From positions 310,001 through 374,000 of the forward strand of contig NZ_LT670819.1 in NCBI RefSeq assembly GCF_900129855.1: 64,000 bases of DNA, read 5' to 3'. Both the position numbers and the translations under genes were made by a program. Below the pieces are notes generated by a model. It was not told the origin of the DNA and made no database searches. It saw nothing but the letters and a program-made list of their open reading frames with translations. Shown here piece by piece: positions 52,686 to 61,825 of the stretch (the stretch's first letter is position 1; the number at the start of each line of letters is the position of its first letter). The DNA is from Streptomyces sp. 3214.6 (lineage in GTDB: Bacteria > Actinomycetota > Actinomycetes > Streptomycetales > Streptomycetaceae).

Positions 52686-53960
52686 TCAGCCCGCGATGGA
52701 GTCCAGTTGTTCCGCAGCCGGACGCAGCGCCCACAGATCGCCGCCCGGTGGCTCCTGAAGCGAGGGCACCGCCCGCCGGGCCCGCCGGTCGCCCGCGTCG
52801 GCGGCCGCGTGCACCACGTCGGTGGCCGCGTACCGGTAGAACTCGAGCTCCGGATGCGGCCAGGCGGCGGCTCCGGTCGCGGCGGGTAGCAGGTAGTCCA
52901 CCGCTTTGAACAGGCTCTGCCCCTCAGGGCCCTGGTACGTCCACAGGTTCACACCGACGTGCCGGCCGATGGCCGCGAGCCGGGTGTACGCGACCAGGTC
53001 GAAGGTCGAGTAGTGCCAACTGCGGGTCCGGGACAGCTCCTGGGGCTGGCTGCCGTCCGCGGCGATCTGCGGGGCGATGCGTGCACTCTGCGCGTTCAGG
53101 ACGGTGCGCCGGGCCAGGTTCGTGTCGCCCGTCGCGTAGGCGAGGGCGGCGACCTGCATGTCGTAGAAGGTGCCGTGGTTGTTCTTCGCGGCCCCCTCCT
53201 GCTTGCCGAAGTTGCTGTCCTTGAGCCAGTCGAGGAAGGAGGTGTTCCACCGCGCCATGCCGGCACGGTCGGTCCTGGTCCAGCCGGCGGCGCCGGTGTC
53301 CAGGATGGCCAGCGCGTCGAGGACGCTGGTGTACGACTGTGAGAAGTCGATGATGCCGATGGCCCGGCCGTCGTATGTGCAGGGGATGAACTGCGCGTGG
53401 TTCAGGTTCGGGTTCATCTTCGTGGCCGGATCGAGGAACCAGGTGCGCAGGATCTGCCCGGCCTTGACGGCGTACCGCTTCTCGCCGGTGTAGTACCAGG
53501 CCAGGGACAGGTCGTATGCGGAGTCGAAGACCTTCTCGACGTCCTGGCGATCGGTTCCGGTGTCGACCTCGGGGTTGCGCTCCCCGTCGCGCTGCACATA
53601 CGGGCAGCCCCACGGGTTGTCGGAGGTCGGTGGCGTAGAGGGCCACCAGTACGGGGCCTGACTGAGATAGTCGTGGGTGTCACCCCCGGGTGCCGGCTTG
53701 GGCTTGTCGACGACCGTCCAGGGGCCCTGGTTCAGCCACCTGTCGGCACGAGCCGTCAACGCCCGTGCGGATCGCCGCAGTTGTGGGTCGCCGTGGTCCA
53801 GACGGATCTTGGTCTGCTGCAGGCGGGTGCCGTCGAGGACGGCGGTGTGCGGGGCTTTGGGCGCCGGGTGCTCGGCCCTCGCCGTCGCCGCGGGTACGGC
53901 GCCGGCGGTGAACGCGGCCAGGGCCGCGAGGAGGACACCCAGGCGGGAGCGAGCGCTCAT
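52686..53960 (-). CDS. Secreted alginate-lyase-family protein (PL5/PL38 type)
   Basis: The 424-residue protein has a Sec signal peptide (residues 1-29, ending ATARA) and an (alpha/alpha)n toroid with the alginate_lyase signature. SQAPYWWPSTPPTSDNPWGC precedes the central helices. KNNHGTFYDMQVAALAYATG holds the Asn-His pair and Tyr of the active site, and RSWHYSTFDLVAYTRLA follows. The family cleaves polymannuronate or glucuronan by beta-elimination. It lies 48 bp after the beta-helix gene on the same strand, so they form an operon. The ATG at 53960 is used; an in-frame TTG two codons upstream is less likely. Confidence 0.85.
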   Translation of the reverse strand: MSARSRLGVLLAALAAFTAGAVPAATARAEHPAPKAPHTAVLDGTRLQQTKIRLDHGDPQLRRSARALTARADRWLNQGPWTVVDKPKPAPGGDTHDYLSQAPYWWPSTPPTSDNPWGCPYVQRDGERNPEVDTGTDRQDVEKVFDSAYDLSLAWYYTGEKRYAVKAGQILRTWFLDPATKMNPNLNHAQFIPCTYDGRAIGIIDFSQSYTSVLDALAILDTGAAGWTRTDRAGMARWNTSFLDWLKDSNFGKQEGAAKNNHGTFYDMQVAALAYATGDTNLARRTVLNAQSARIAPQIAADGSQPQELSRTRSWHYSTFDLVAYTRLAAIGRHVGVNLWTYQGPEGQSLFKAVDYLLPAATGAAAWPHPELEFYRYAATDVVHAAADAGDRRARRAVPSLQEPPGGDLWALRPAAEQLDSIAG

Positions 53961-54008
53961 GGTCAACTCCGATCACGTAGGTGAGTGCAGGAATTGGCGT
54001 GGCGCGGC

Positions 54009-55703
54009 CTACAGCCTGCGCTGGGCCTCGTAGAGGTTCTGCGGACGCACCGCGCCGGGGCTGCCGTACAGCTCCAGTCGCGTGTGCAGGTCGCCCGTGA
54101 AGTCGGGGACGTCGATCTGGTCGAACTCCGTGACCTCGTTGACGCCGACGGTGGCGGAGTACGGTGCCAGGGCGTCGATCTTCATCAGGCCCGCCCGGCC
54201 GTTCGTGACGCGGATGTTCCAGTGCGCGAAGCGGGCGCCGAACAGGGGCCCCGCGCTCCCGTCACCACCGTGACGGCCGTTGTTGTTCACGGTGATGTCG
54301 GTGCGGACGTTGGCGAAGGGCATACCGCGGTGGCTGTCGAAGGTACCCATCCGCATGTCACCGCGCGACCACACGTTGTACGAGGACAGTCCCTCGACGT
54401 TGATGCCGTGCAGTTGGGTGTTGGACTGCGCGGGGCTGGTGCGCTCCTCGATGGTGAAGTCCTCGATGAGGTTGTCGTGCGACCCTTCGCGGCAGAAGTA
54501 GGGATGGTGGGAGCCGCGACCCGCGACCCGGGTCCGGCGCAGGGTGCAGGCGGAGGCGGCCACCAGGCCGAAGCCGTTGTCGACATGACGGACCGTCACG
54601 TCATCCACCCAGCAGTCGTAGGCGCACTGCAGGGTGACGCCGTTGTACCCCTTGTCGAGAAGGTGCTGCTGCTGGGGTGTCTCCACGGCCTCCAGGGTCA
54701 GGCCCCCGACGCCCGAGCCCGTCAGCTCCGGTACGTGGGTGGTGAGCTGAGGGTTCCATTCCGGCCGTACGTCCAGCGGGAGGGGACGTTCGAGCGTGAC
54801 CCTCCTGCCGTGGACACCGGCGATGCGCACCGGCCACTCGTAGGGGACGTACGAGGTCAGCTTCGTCTTGTCGTCCCAGGAGTACGCCTCGGGGCCGGGC
54901 CCTCCGCCCGCCATGTGCTCCAGCAGGGTGTGGCCGGGGTCGTCGGCGAGCCGCAGGAGGACGAGGGCGCCGGGACGCAGCCCGGCGGGGCTCGTGACCG
55001 TCATGGTCCAGGAGCCCTGCCGGGCGGGGGCGACACCGGTGAGCGGCCGCCACTCGTCGCGCCGGTTGCCCGTCCATCCCTCGAACGGCCACGCCTTGGC
55101 TCGGATCGCCTCGGTGAGGGAGTTCCAACGGGCCTCGGGTGCGAGCCAGATGAGGCCACCCGCCCAGGACCAGGACGACTTGTCACCGCCGTAGCGGGAG
55201 CCGTAGACGCCGATCAGTTCGGTGAGGTTGCGCGTGGCGTACAGCCTGGTGCGGCCGCTTCCGGCGCCGCGCAGGACGACGTTCGAGTGGCCGACCCGTA
55301 TGACATCGTCGATGCGGAAGGTGCCGGGCGGGATGGAGACCGTGCCGCCACCGGCCCGGCCGGCAGCGGCGATGGCACGGTTGATCGCAGGGGCGGAGTC
55401 GGTGGTGCCGCCGGGCTTGGCCCCGAAGGCGCGTACGTCGAACAGGCGGGGGTGGCGTGCGAAGCGCACCTGTCCGCCGCGGTAGCCGGCCCGGCCGACG
55501 TAGGGGATCTGCGGGTGGGCGTAGGGGGTGCGCGTGAACTCGCGCCATGAATGCGGGACTTGCCCGTGCGTGCCGGACGCGGCGGCAGCGGTTGTGCCAC
55601 CCGTCGCGGCGTAGGCCGCAACGACCGCGGCGCTGCCCAGCAGGCCTCGTCTCGTGATGCCGGTGTATCCGTCTCGGCCCTCGCTGCCAGGTAATTCGCT
55701 CAT
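54009..55703 (-). CDS. Tat-exported right-handed beta-helix protein
   Basis: The 564-residue protein has a twin-arginine signal (ITRRGLLGSAAVVAAYAATG). A pectate-lyase_3-like start, LFDVRAFGAKPGGTTDSAPA and INRAIAAAGRAGGGTVSIPP, is followed by many short turns of a parallel beta-helix. RVGHSNVVLRGAGSGRTRLY and VDNGFGLVAASACTLRRTRV are examples. It is likely a polysaccharide lyase or glycosidase on a uronic-acid polymer; I cannot assign catalytic residues. The ATG at 55703 follows GGAGGAG. It is the first gene of the minus-strand pair and shares an intergenic region with the PL7-like gene. Confidence 0.8.
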   Translation of the reverse strand: MSELPGSEGRDGYTGITRRGLLGSAAVVAAYAATGGTTAAAASGTHGQVPHSWREFTRTPYAHPQIPYVGRAGYRGGQVRFARHPRLFDVRAFGAKPGGTTDSAPAINRAIAAAGRAGGGTVSIPPGTFRIDDVIRVGHSNVVLRGAGSGRTRLYATRNLTELIGVYGSRYGGDKSSWSWAGGLIWLAPEARWNSLTEAIRAKAWPFEGWTGNRRDEWRPLTGVAPARQGSWTMTVTSPAGLRPGALVLLRLADDPGHTLLEHMAGGGPGPEAYSWDDKTKLTSYVPYEWPVRIAGVHGRRVTLERPLPLDVRPEWNPQLTTHVPELTGSGVGGLTLEAVETPQQQHLLDKGYNGVTLQCAYDCWVDDVTVRHVDNGFGLVAASACTLRRTRVAGRGSHHPYFCREGSHDNLIEDFTIEERTSPAQSNTQLHGINVEGLSSYNVWSRGDMRMGTFDSHRGMPFANVRTDITVNNNGRHGGDGSAGPLFGARFAHWNIRVTNGRAGLMKIDALAPYSATVGVNEVTEFDQIDVPDFTGDLHTRLELYGSPGAVRPQNLYEAQRRL

Positions 55704-56064
55704 GTCCGCTCGCTCCTCCACAGTTATTCATGTAGATGAACAACGTTCATAGCTATGTCGGTCGCGAGCATGCCATGCCTTTCCTGGGGCGGGAAAGAGA
55801 CGTGCAGGGCAAAGCTCGAATCGGGGCGTCCGCCAGGGGTTTGCGCATCCGATAGCTGACGGGTCGTTAACAACCCTGGTTCAAGTCCTTGACTCCTCCG
55901 ATGTATTGAGGTTGCCTGCGTTCTCGCTCGACGCGGTCGGGACTTCGACGCCGCGTGCCCCCTGACGCACCCGGCCGGACCCGGTCGGCGCTTCGACGAC
56001 TCCGGGTCCGGACGACGGCCGACACGATCGGCCACCACCACCCACGCACCGGAAAGGACACCCG
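55704..56064. promoter_or_regulatory. Divergent promoter region with operator candidate
   Basis: These 361 bases separate the beta-helix operon (minus) and the PL7-like operon (plus). CCTCCGATGTATTGAGG at 55895-55911 is a variant of the palindrome at 59958-59971 (TCCGAT-GT-ATCGGA). Nearer to the minus-strand start lies TTCAT-GTAG-ATGAA (55727-55740). The first is the best candidate for a common regulator site of the uronan locus. Confidence 0.5.
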
Positions 56065-56745
56065 ATGCACAGGAGATCCGTCCTACGGTCCGGGGCCGGC
56101 CTGCTGGCCGGCGGCGCCGCACTCGCCCTGCCGAAGGTCCCGCTCGCCACCGCGGCGCCGGCCGCCGACCCGACCGACGGCTGGACGAAGACCTCGTTCA
56201 CGTACAGCTGGCACAAACCCTGGAACCTCGACCTCAGTGACCGGCACAGCTACAGCGACGGCGTGCACCGCATGTGGGTGTACGACACCGACGAGCCGCT
56301 CGAGGAGGACAGCTCGACCGACCCGCGTACCGAGATGCGCTGGAAGGTCGACTACAAGACGGGCAACCGCATGTGGGACGCCGACGTCTACCTCCCGTCC
56401 GGCACCGACGCCGCCTCCTTCGTCCAGATCCTGCGAGGCGTCCACCCGTCCGGCACCCCCGCCACCGACATCATGCTCAACGTCTACGACACGGGCGGCG
56501 GCACCGTGCGGCGCTACGACGGCACCGTGCTCCGGACGAACGCGTACGACAAGTGGTTCAACGTGAAGATCGCCCATCAGGCGAGCACCGGGACCGGGAC
56601 CATCAAGGTCTACTTCGACGACTCCCTCGTTCTCACGGTCGACGACCGGGGCCCCGCCACCCGGTACTTCAAGAACGGCGTGTACAACCACGGTTCCGGC
56701 CGCGCCGAGGCCCGCTTCCGCAACATCCGCTACTGGACGAGGTGA
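56065..56745 (+). CDS. Secreted PL7-like polysaccharide lyase
   Basis: The 226-residue protein has a signal peptide with a twin-Arg-like start (MHRRSVLRSGAGLLAGGAAL, ending at about residue 34). A jelly-roll domain of the alginate_lyase2 sort follows. The three family regions are visible in variant form: TDPRTEMRWKVDY (for RSELR), FVQILRGVHP (for QIH) and TRYFKNGVYNHGSGR (for YFKAGxYNQ). PL7 enzymes cleave alginate by beta-elimination. The variant second motif leaves the exact substrate open (alginate, glucuronan or another uronan). It is followed after six bases by the next lyase-like gene. Confidence 0.75.
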   Translation: MHRRSVLRSGAGLLAGGAALALPKVPLATAAPAADPTDGWTKTSFTYSWHKPWNLDLSDRHSYSDGVHRMWVYDTDEPLEEDSSTDPRTEMRWKVDYKTGNRMWDADVYLPSGTDAASFVQILRGVHPSGTPATDIMLNVYDTGGGTVRRYDGTVLRTNAYDKWFNVKIAHQASTGTGTIKVYFDDSLVLTVDDRGPATRYFKNGVYNHGSGRAEARFRNIRYWTR

Positions 56746-56751
56746 CCCGAC

Positions 56752-57504
56752 GTGCGCAGACGACAGGCTCTCGCCATGCTCGGCGGCACCGTCCTGGCAG
56801 GCACGGTCGGTGCGACCGGCGCGGTCGGGCAGGCGTACGCCGCCGACGAGGTGTACTTCCAGAACCGCGGCAGCGTGGAGGGGTGGGACTACGCCTACAC
56901 ACAGAAGGACGGCGTGATCGCCACCGTGGACTCCCCGGTGTACAAGGGCGCCCATTGTCTGGAGGCGACCCAGACGTACATCGGCGAGATGGGCGGCTAC
57001 CACTCGGAGGTCATCCAGCGCGGCGCGCAGAGCGTCGGCGAGGACAAGTACTACGGCCAGGCCATCCGCCTCGCCCCCGACTGGGAGTTCCATGACCAGA
57101 ACGTCACCTTCCAGCAGTGGTCGCCGGAGGCCCCGGAGGGCCCCTGGCTCCTGATGTTCGTCATCGGCGACGAGATCCGTTTCGGCGGCTCCGGCGGCAT
57201 CAAGGGCACCGTCGGCTCCATCACGGCCCTGCCCGGTACGTGGCTGCGCGTCGTCACCCGCCTGAAGCTGGCCGGAAACTCCGCGGGCGCCTTCGAGGTC
57301 TGGCTCAACGGCAGGAAGACCGTCAGCATGACCGGCATCACGGTCCTGCCGTCGACCTCGCGCACCATCCGCTGGTCGAACGGCATCTACTGCACCGCGT
57401 GGCGGGACGGCACGCCCAGCGGCCCCGACGTACTGACGATCCACCATGACAACCACCGGATCGCCTCGTCGTACTCTCTCGCCGAACCGGCCAACTGGTC
57501 CTGA
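56752..57504 (+). CDS. Secreted jelly-roll polysaccharide lyase (PL20/heparin-lyase-like)
   Basis: The 250-residue protein has a signal peptide (MRRRQALAMLGGTVLAGTVG, ending QAYA at about residue 33). Its jelly-roll domain contains GGYHSEVIQRGAQSVGEDKY, YYGQAIRLAPDW and VTFQQWSPEAPEGPW. These fit the R/H-S-E, Y-G and QW positions of the Polysacc_lyase (PF14099) and PL20 glucuronan-lyase groups. The GTG start is six bases after the PL7-like stop. A bidirectional terminator follows. It should act outside the cell on a uronic-acid-containing glycan together with its neighbours. The family assignment is less sure than the fold. Confidence 0.65.
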   Translation: MRRRQALAMLGGTVLAGTVGATGAVGQAYAADEVYFQNRGSVEGWDYAYTQKDGVIATVDSPVYKGAHCLEATQTYIGEMGGYHSEVIQRGAQSVGEDKYYGQAIRLAPDWEFHDQNVTFQQWSPEAPEGPWLLMFVIGDEIRFGGSGGIKGTVGSITALPGTWLRVVTRLKLAGNSAGAFEVWLNGRKTVSMTGITVLPSTSRTIRWSNGIYCTAWRDGTPSGPDVLTIHHDNHRIASSYSLAEPANWS

Positions 57505-57514
57505 CGGCCGCTGC

Positions 57515-57540
57515 CCCCGGCAACGTGCACGTTGCCGGGG
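57515..57540. terminator. Bidirectional terminator
   Basis: CCCCGGCAACG (57515-57525) pairs perfectly with CGTTGCCGGGG (57530-57540) around TGCA, in the 56-bp gap between convergent genes. Confidence 0.8.
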
Positions 57541-57560
57541 AGTTCGACGCGGGCGCCGGC

Positions 57561-59885
57561 TCAGTCCGGCAGGCCCCACGGCTTCGCGTCGCCGACGGCC
57601 GGCACGTCACGCGGAGCCAGGTCCGGGTGGGTGCCGCGTGGGAGAACGACGGCGGTGTCGTTCCGGCCGAGCTGGATCCGGACGCGGCCGGCCCCTGTCT
57701 CCCGGTAGCTCAGCCGCCGCCCGCGTTCGTCCCGCACGTCGATGGCGCCGTCGATGCCGTGCTGCAACTGGAGCGGGGCGCCCGCCTCGCTGTGGACGCG
57801 CACCCATCGGGTCCGGCCGCCCGACCGGTCCGCGTCGACGAGGAACGCACCCTGGGCGCGCAGACCTTGGACCGACAGGTCGGGCCAGCGCCGTGACACG
57901 GAGGGGAAGACCCGTACGACGTCGCCGTGGCTCTGCACCGCCATGTCGAGGACCGACTGGGCCGCCGTCAGCGGGCTCTCGACGGCGAGGTTCCCGCCCT
58001 CGACGTACATGGTGTTGACGGTCATCCACGCGTTCTTGATGAGGTTGCCGTCGGTGAAGAAGGTCAGGTGGTCGAGCGCGTCCTCAGGGCGCCCCATCAG
58101 GGAGGCCATCGAGGACGCGGCGGCGTAGCTGTAACCGGCCCACAGGCTGCGGTCCTTGACCCAGTGGTCGAAGGTCGTCCGTATGGTGTCCCGGTCGGCG
58201 GGCCGGTCCCAGCTCAGTTCGTGCAGCGGGAAGAGCCAGAGCATGTGCGAGAAGTGCCGGTGGGACTCGGTGAGCGGCTTGCCGGCCCCGATGTTGACGC
58301 CGGTCGCGTCACGTGGGTAGTCCACCAGGCGCTGGAGGATCTCGCGCCAGCGTCCGGCGCGTGGATGGTCCGTACGCAGCAGGCGCAGGCAGTCGAGGAG
58401 GGTCGCGCAGCCCCAGCGGATCAGGGACAGGTCGTACGTGCAGTCGGTGGCGTCCGCCCACTCGGGCGAGCGGGTGAGCGGCAGATGCAGTTTTCCGTCT
58501 CCGCCCTCGTACAGGAAGTGGTCGTAGAAGTTCACCGCCTTGACGAGGATCGGGTAGAGGACGTCACGCACGATCGACAGGTCCATGGTGTGGCGATAGC
58601 TGAGCCAGACGTTGTGCATGGCCCAGATGAGATTGCCGCTGTTGTCGGTCTTGGTGGAGGTGCCGGGGACGCCGACGGTCTTGGCGCCGGGGCGCAGCAT
58701 CCAGTCCGAGGGGTGGGCCAGGGCGTAGGTGGCGCCGTCCTGGAACTCCGGCGGGACGGACAGCGGCAGGTACTTCTCGAAGTTCTTGAAGGTGGAGGTG
58801 ACGGAGTCGAGTTCGGGATGATCGGACCCCTGGATCAGCCAGGTGGCGATCTGCACGTTGAGGTTCCACCACACGGCGCTCCAGCTGCCCCCGGTCTCCG
58901 GGTACCACGGCCCCCACTCGGACATCGAGGGCCCGCCGGCCCGGGTTGCGCAGGCGGCCTTGTAGAGCTGGATCCAGTAGAAGTCCTGGATGCGTTTGTC
59001 CGGTACCGACAACAGGCTGCGTCGGTAGAAGCGATGCCACCAGGCGCGGTGGTCGCGCACCAGGTCGTCCGGTTCCGTGGACAGCGTGCGGGCCACTTCG
59101 GCGACGGCCAGCCTCGTCGTGCGCGACAGGTCGTCGGGGTAGCGGTAGACGATGTGCGCGGCCAGCAACCTGCCGCTGCCGACGCGCCGTTCACGCCAGG
59201 CGGTGGTCCATCCGCCGCCCGCGATCAGCGGCTGCTCGACGTAGTGGGTGGCGCCGGCGGATCCGGTCCGGGGGTCGGGGTTGCCCGTGTAGTCGGCGGG
59301 CTTGTCCTTTTCACGTGGCGAAATGGCGGACAACCAGGTGAACGACCAGGCCGCGGCTTCCTCACCGGCACCGGTCCGGGTAGAGATCAACAGCGCGGTA
59401 CGGGCGTTGTGCACCAGCATCGAGAAGCGGACGCTGCCCCGGGTGGTGGTGACGACACCGCGCAGCTCGGCGTCCCAGATGTCCAGGGTCCAGTCGATGC
59501 CGGTCACCTCGCCGGCGAGGGTGAGGTCGAAATGCCCTATGGGTAACCGGGAGAACCCGTACGGAGCCCGCCACTGAGGTCGCTGGTCCTGTACCTGGCT
59601 GTGGCTGACCATGACTTTCTCGGAGTTGGCCGTCGCGCCTCGGTACACCTGCACCCCGAGCAGACCGTTGCCGAGGAAGGGGCCGTCCTTCCAGTCGCCG
59701 GGCATCCGCCGCCACCGCAAGGCCGCAGCCCTGGCCATCCGTTCGTACAGGTCCGTCGCCCCTCCGGACGACGGGGACGCCGCCCAGGCGGTGCCGGACC
59801 CGATCGACCAACCCCCCGCGGCGACCGCGGCTGCCGTGCCGATCACACCTCTTCGAGAGATCCCGTTCCCTGACATCGCGGTCAC
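57561..59885 (-). CDS. Tat-exported GH95-like (alpha/alpha)6 glycosidase
   Basis: The 774-residue protein has a twin-arginine signal (GISRRGVIGTAAAVAAGGW) and an N-terminal beta-domain with GPFLGNGLLGVQVYRG. A large helical barrel follows, with RSLLSVPDKRIQDFYWIQLY, TGGSWSAVWWNLNVQIATWL and SPEWADATDCTYDLSLIRWG. HRHFSHMLWLFPLHELSWD and a C-terminal beta-domain close it. This layout fits GH95 (fucosidase/galactosidase) and the related DUF5703 group. The GTG at 59885 is chosen because GGGAGG lies seven bases upstream; the long in-frame stretch before it is not coding. Upstream lies the TCCGATGTATCGGA palindrome, shared with the other uronan genes. The substrate linkage is unknown. Confidence 0.75.
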   Translation of the reverse strand: MTAMSGNGISRRGVIGTAAAVAAGGWSIGSGTAWAASPSSGGATDLYERMARAAALRWRRMPGDWKDGPFLGNGLLGVQVYRGATANSEKVMVSHSQVQDQRPQWRAPYGFSRLPIGHFDLTLAGEVTGIDWTLDIWDAELRGVVTTTRGSVRFSMLVHNARTALLISTRTGAGEEAAAWSFTWLSAISPREKDKPADYTGNPDPRTGSAGATHYVEQPLIAGGGWTTAWRERRVGSGRLLAAHIVYRYPDDLSRTTRLAVAEVARTLSTEPDDLVRDHRAWWHRFYRRSLLSVPDKRIQDFYWIQLYKAACATRAGGPSMSEWGPWYPETGGSWSAVWWNLNVQIATWLIQGSDHPELDSVTSTFKNFEKYLPLSVPPEFQDGATYALAHPSDWMLRPGAKTVGVPGTSTKTDNSGNLIWAMHNVWLSYRHTMDLSIVRDVLYPILVKAVNFYDHFLYEGGDGKLHLPLTRSPEWADATDCTYDLSLIRWGCATLLDCLRLLRTDHPRAGRWREILQRLVDYPRDATGVNIGAGKPLTESHRHFSHMLWLFPLHELSWDRPADRDTIRTTFDHWVKDRSLWAGYSYAAASSMASLMGRPEDALDHLTFFTDGNLIKNAWMTVNTMYVEGGNLAVESPLTAAQSVLDMAVQSHGDVVRVFPSVSRRWPDLSVQGLRAQGAFLVDADRSGGRTRWVRVHSEAGAPLQLQHGIDGAIDVRDERGRRLSYRETGAGRVRIQLGRNDTAVVLPRGTHPDLAPRDVPAVGDAKPWGLPD

Positions 59886-59957
59886 GTAGGTGCCTCCCAT
59901 TTCTGGTTGTGAACCTCCAGGGCATAGTGCAGGCCCCTTGAGGGAGAGGGGAAGACC

Positions 59958-59971
59958 TCCGATGTATCGGA
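59958..59971. promoter_or_regulatory. TCCGATGTATCGGA operator candidate
   Basis: TCCGAT-GT-ATCGGA has perfect 6-bp arms and lies 73 bases before the GH95-like start codon. The same core (CTCCGATGTAT) occurs in the divergent promoter at 55895-55911. Its size and form suit a GntR/FadR-type regulator; none is encoded in the window. Confidence 0.6.
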
Positions 59972-60369
59972 AATCAGGAAGAGAGCGTCGATCGCGACCC
60001 TGAAGGACCTCGCATCGGCTCGATGACGTTCTTCCGTGAGTGTCCGTAGAGCACCGAGGTGAGTGCGTCCGCGAGTTCCTGTCGCTCGGTCGGCTTGTGC
60101 ACTTTGGTACACCGCAGGTCACAGGGGTGCCGGGGCGTTCCAATGGATCACTTGGCCGTTGGGACAGGCATGGCGTCGACCAGCGAGCAGTCCTCGTCTC
60201 GGCCGCGGCCGGCATCGCCCCAACCGTCGGCGGCGTCATCACTGCCGTCCGCGACGCAGATGCTCTCCGTACCGACATTGCCCAGGCCGGGCGTCTGGAG
60301 TGCCAGGGCGCCGCGGGCGGGGACGTGGACGCGGTGCCGGGGCGGTGCCGTCGGCGGGAAGGGGCGGGG
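59972..60369. other. No gene seen
   Basis: About 400 bases lie between the GH95-like promoter and the zinc-ribbon fragment. Frames are GC-driven and I see no repeats or hairpins of note. Confidence 0.45.
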
Positions 60370-60720
60370 ATGCACCGGGCCCGGATCGCGGGCAGTGAAC
60401 AGGTCGAGGCCGGTCAGGTCGGGCCGCCGCAGGAGTTCAACGGCGAGTTGATCTGCTGGAAGTGCCCGGTGCCGGTCACGGCCGTGGGAAGCCACATGCG
60501 GGCCGGGGTGCTTCAGCCGGCCCTGTTCCGGCCCGCCGCCCGGCACACCCACGAGGATGACTGCCCGCCCAACCCTGTCTCGTTCACCTACCGGATTGCC
60601 CGCGGCGCGTGCGGCCTGGCCGACGTCGACGCCGAGGGCGTCCTGCGGCTGAACCTGCCCGCCGACTTCGCCCGCGTCCCGCCCGTCCCGCCCAGCGGGG
60701 GCCCGCTTTCCGGACCCAGT
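60370..60720 (+). pseudogene. Fragment of a hypothetical zinc-ribbon protein
   Basis: From the ATG at 60370 the frame reads QEFNGELICWKCPVPVTAVG and HTHEDDCPPNP, a Cys-X2-Cys with a later His/Cys pair as in small zinc ribbons. RGACGLADVDAEGVLRLNLP follows. It resembles the N-terminus of actinobacterial hypothetical proteins. After about 60720 the frame continues without structure into the 3' end of livM on the other strand, so the gene is probably cut off. No function is known. Confidence 0.4.
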
Positions 60721-60802
60721 GGACCAGGCCCGGGTTCACATGGTCCGGCCGTTGCTGCCTGCGGATGTGAGCGACCTGTCCTTCACACAGTCTCGGACGC
60801 TG

Positions 60803-61825
60803 TCATGCGTGTTCCAGAGTCCGGGTGCTGGCATCGCAGCCGGTGTCCGCCGCGGCGGGCGGGACCCGGCGGCGCGCGGCCGGAAGCCGGACCGCTCGGC
60901 AGATCAGGGGCCAGGCTCCCTGCGGGGCGAAGCGCACGATCACGATGAGCAGGATGCCTTCGATGACCATGGACAGTGTCTGCTGGTCCTGAAGGGACCG
61001 GGTCAGCCCGTAGTAGACGACGCCCACGCCGACGACGGGTCCGAGCACTGTGCCCGCGCCGCCGACCACGGACATGAGGACCGCGTTCAGGCTCCAGTTG
61101 ACGCTGGCCACGCCGTCCGGGGAGATGACGACGAACTGGAAGGCGATGACCGCTCCGGCCAGGCCCGTGAGCGCGCTGGTGGGCACGAGGGCGGCGAGCC
61201 GGTGCCGGTAGACGGACACGCCCAGTCCCGCTGCGGCCGGCTCGTTGTCCCTGACTGCGGCGAGCCGTAGGCCGAAGGCGCTGTGCCGGACGTAGAGGGT
61301 GAGCGCCATGGACAGGGCGGCGACGACGACCGCGATCTGGTAGAGGTTGCCGCCGCTGGGGATTCTCTCCGTGGGGAGGGTGAGGCCGCTGGCGCCGCCG
61401 GCCCAGTTCCAGTTGCTGAGCAGAGCCTGGATGGCGATGGAGATGGCCAGGGTGCCCACGGCGAAGTAGTCGCCGCGCAGGCGCAGCAGCGGTACGGCGA
61501 GCAGGAGGGCGAGCAGGGCCGCGCCGACGCCCGCGCCGAGGAAGGCCACCGGCCAGGGCAGGCCCGTGTGGACCAGGATGAGGGCGGTGGTGTAGCCGCC
61601 GGTCGCCATGAACGCGGCGGCGCCGAGGGAGATCTGGCCGCTGAAGCCGGCGAGCACGTTCCAGGCCTGGGCGATCGTCAGATACGTCAGCAGGGTGACG
61701 CTCAGGTCCAGCTGCCCGAGGTCGAGCACGGGGGCGAGCGCGAAGGCGACGACCGTGCACAGGGCGAGGGTGGCCGCGGGCCACAGGCCCGCCGGTTTCC
61801 CTCGGGGTATCGACCGGGTTGTCAT
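60803..61825 (-). CDS. livM: Branched-chain amino acid ABC permease, LivM type
   Basis: The 340-residue membrane protein has about nine hydrophobic segments. Its LivM motifs are LTIAQAWNVLAGFSGQISLG, AAAFMATGGYTTALIL, LRLRGDYFAVGTLAISIAIQ and GLRLAAVRDNEPAAAGLGVS. It also has SVVGGAGTVLGPVVGVGVVY. It forms the permease dimer with LivH for import of branched-chain or aromatic amino acids, amides or urea-like solutes. The ATG overlaps the livH stop codon (ATGA). No livG or livF follows; downstream is the end of a hypothetical gene fragment on the other strand. Confidence 0.9.
   Translation of the reverse strand: MTTRSIPRGKPAGLWPAATLALCTVVAFALAPVLDLGQLDLSVTLLTYLTIAQAWNVLAGFSGQISLGAAAFMATGGYTTALILVHTGLPWPVAFLGAGVGAALLALLLAVPLLRLRGDYFAVGTLAISIAIQALLSNWNWAGGASGLTLPTERIPSGGNLYQIAVVVAALSMALTLYVRHSAFGLRLAAVRDNEPAAAGLGVSVYRHRLAALVPTSALTGLAGAVIAFQFVVISPDGVASVNWSLNAVLMSVVGGAGTVLGPVVGVGVVYYGLTRSLQDQQTLSMVIEGILLIVIVRFAPQGAWPLICRAVRLPAARRRVPPAAADTGCDASTRTLEHA

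Noticed and set aside
55870..55895. GGTTCAAGTCC looks like a tRNA T-arm
   Set aside because: The flanking bases do not form a five-pair stem, and no acceptor or anticodon arm fits. No tRNA gene is supported in the window.
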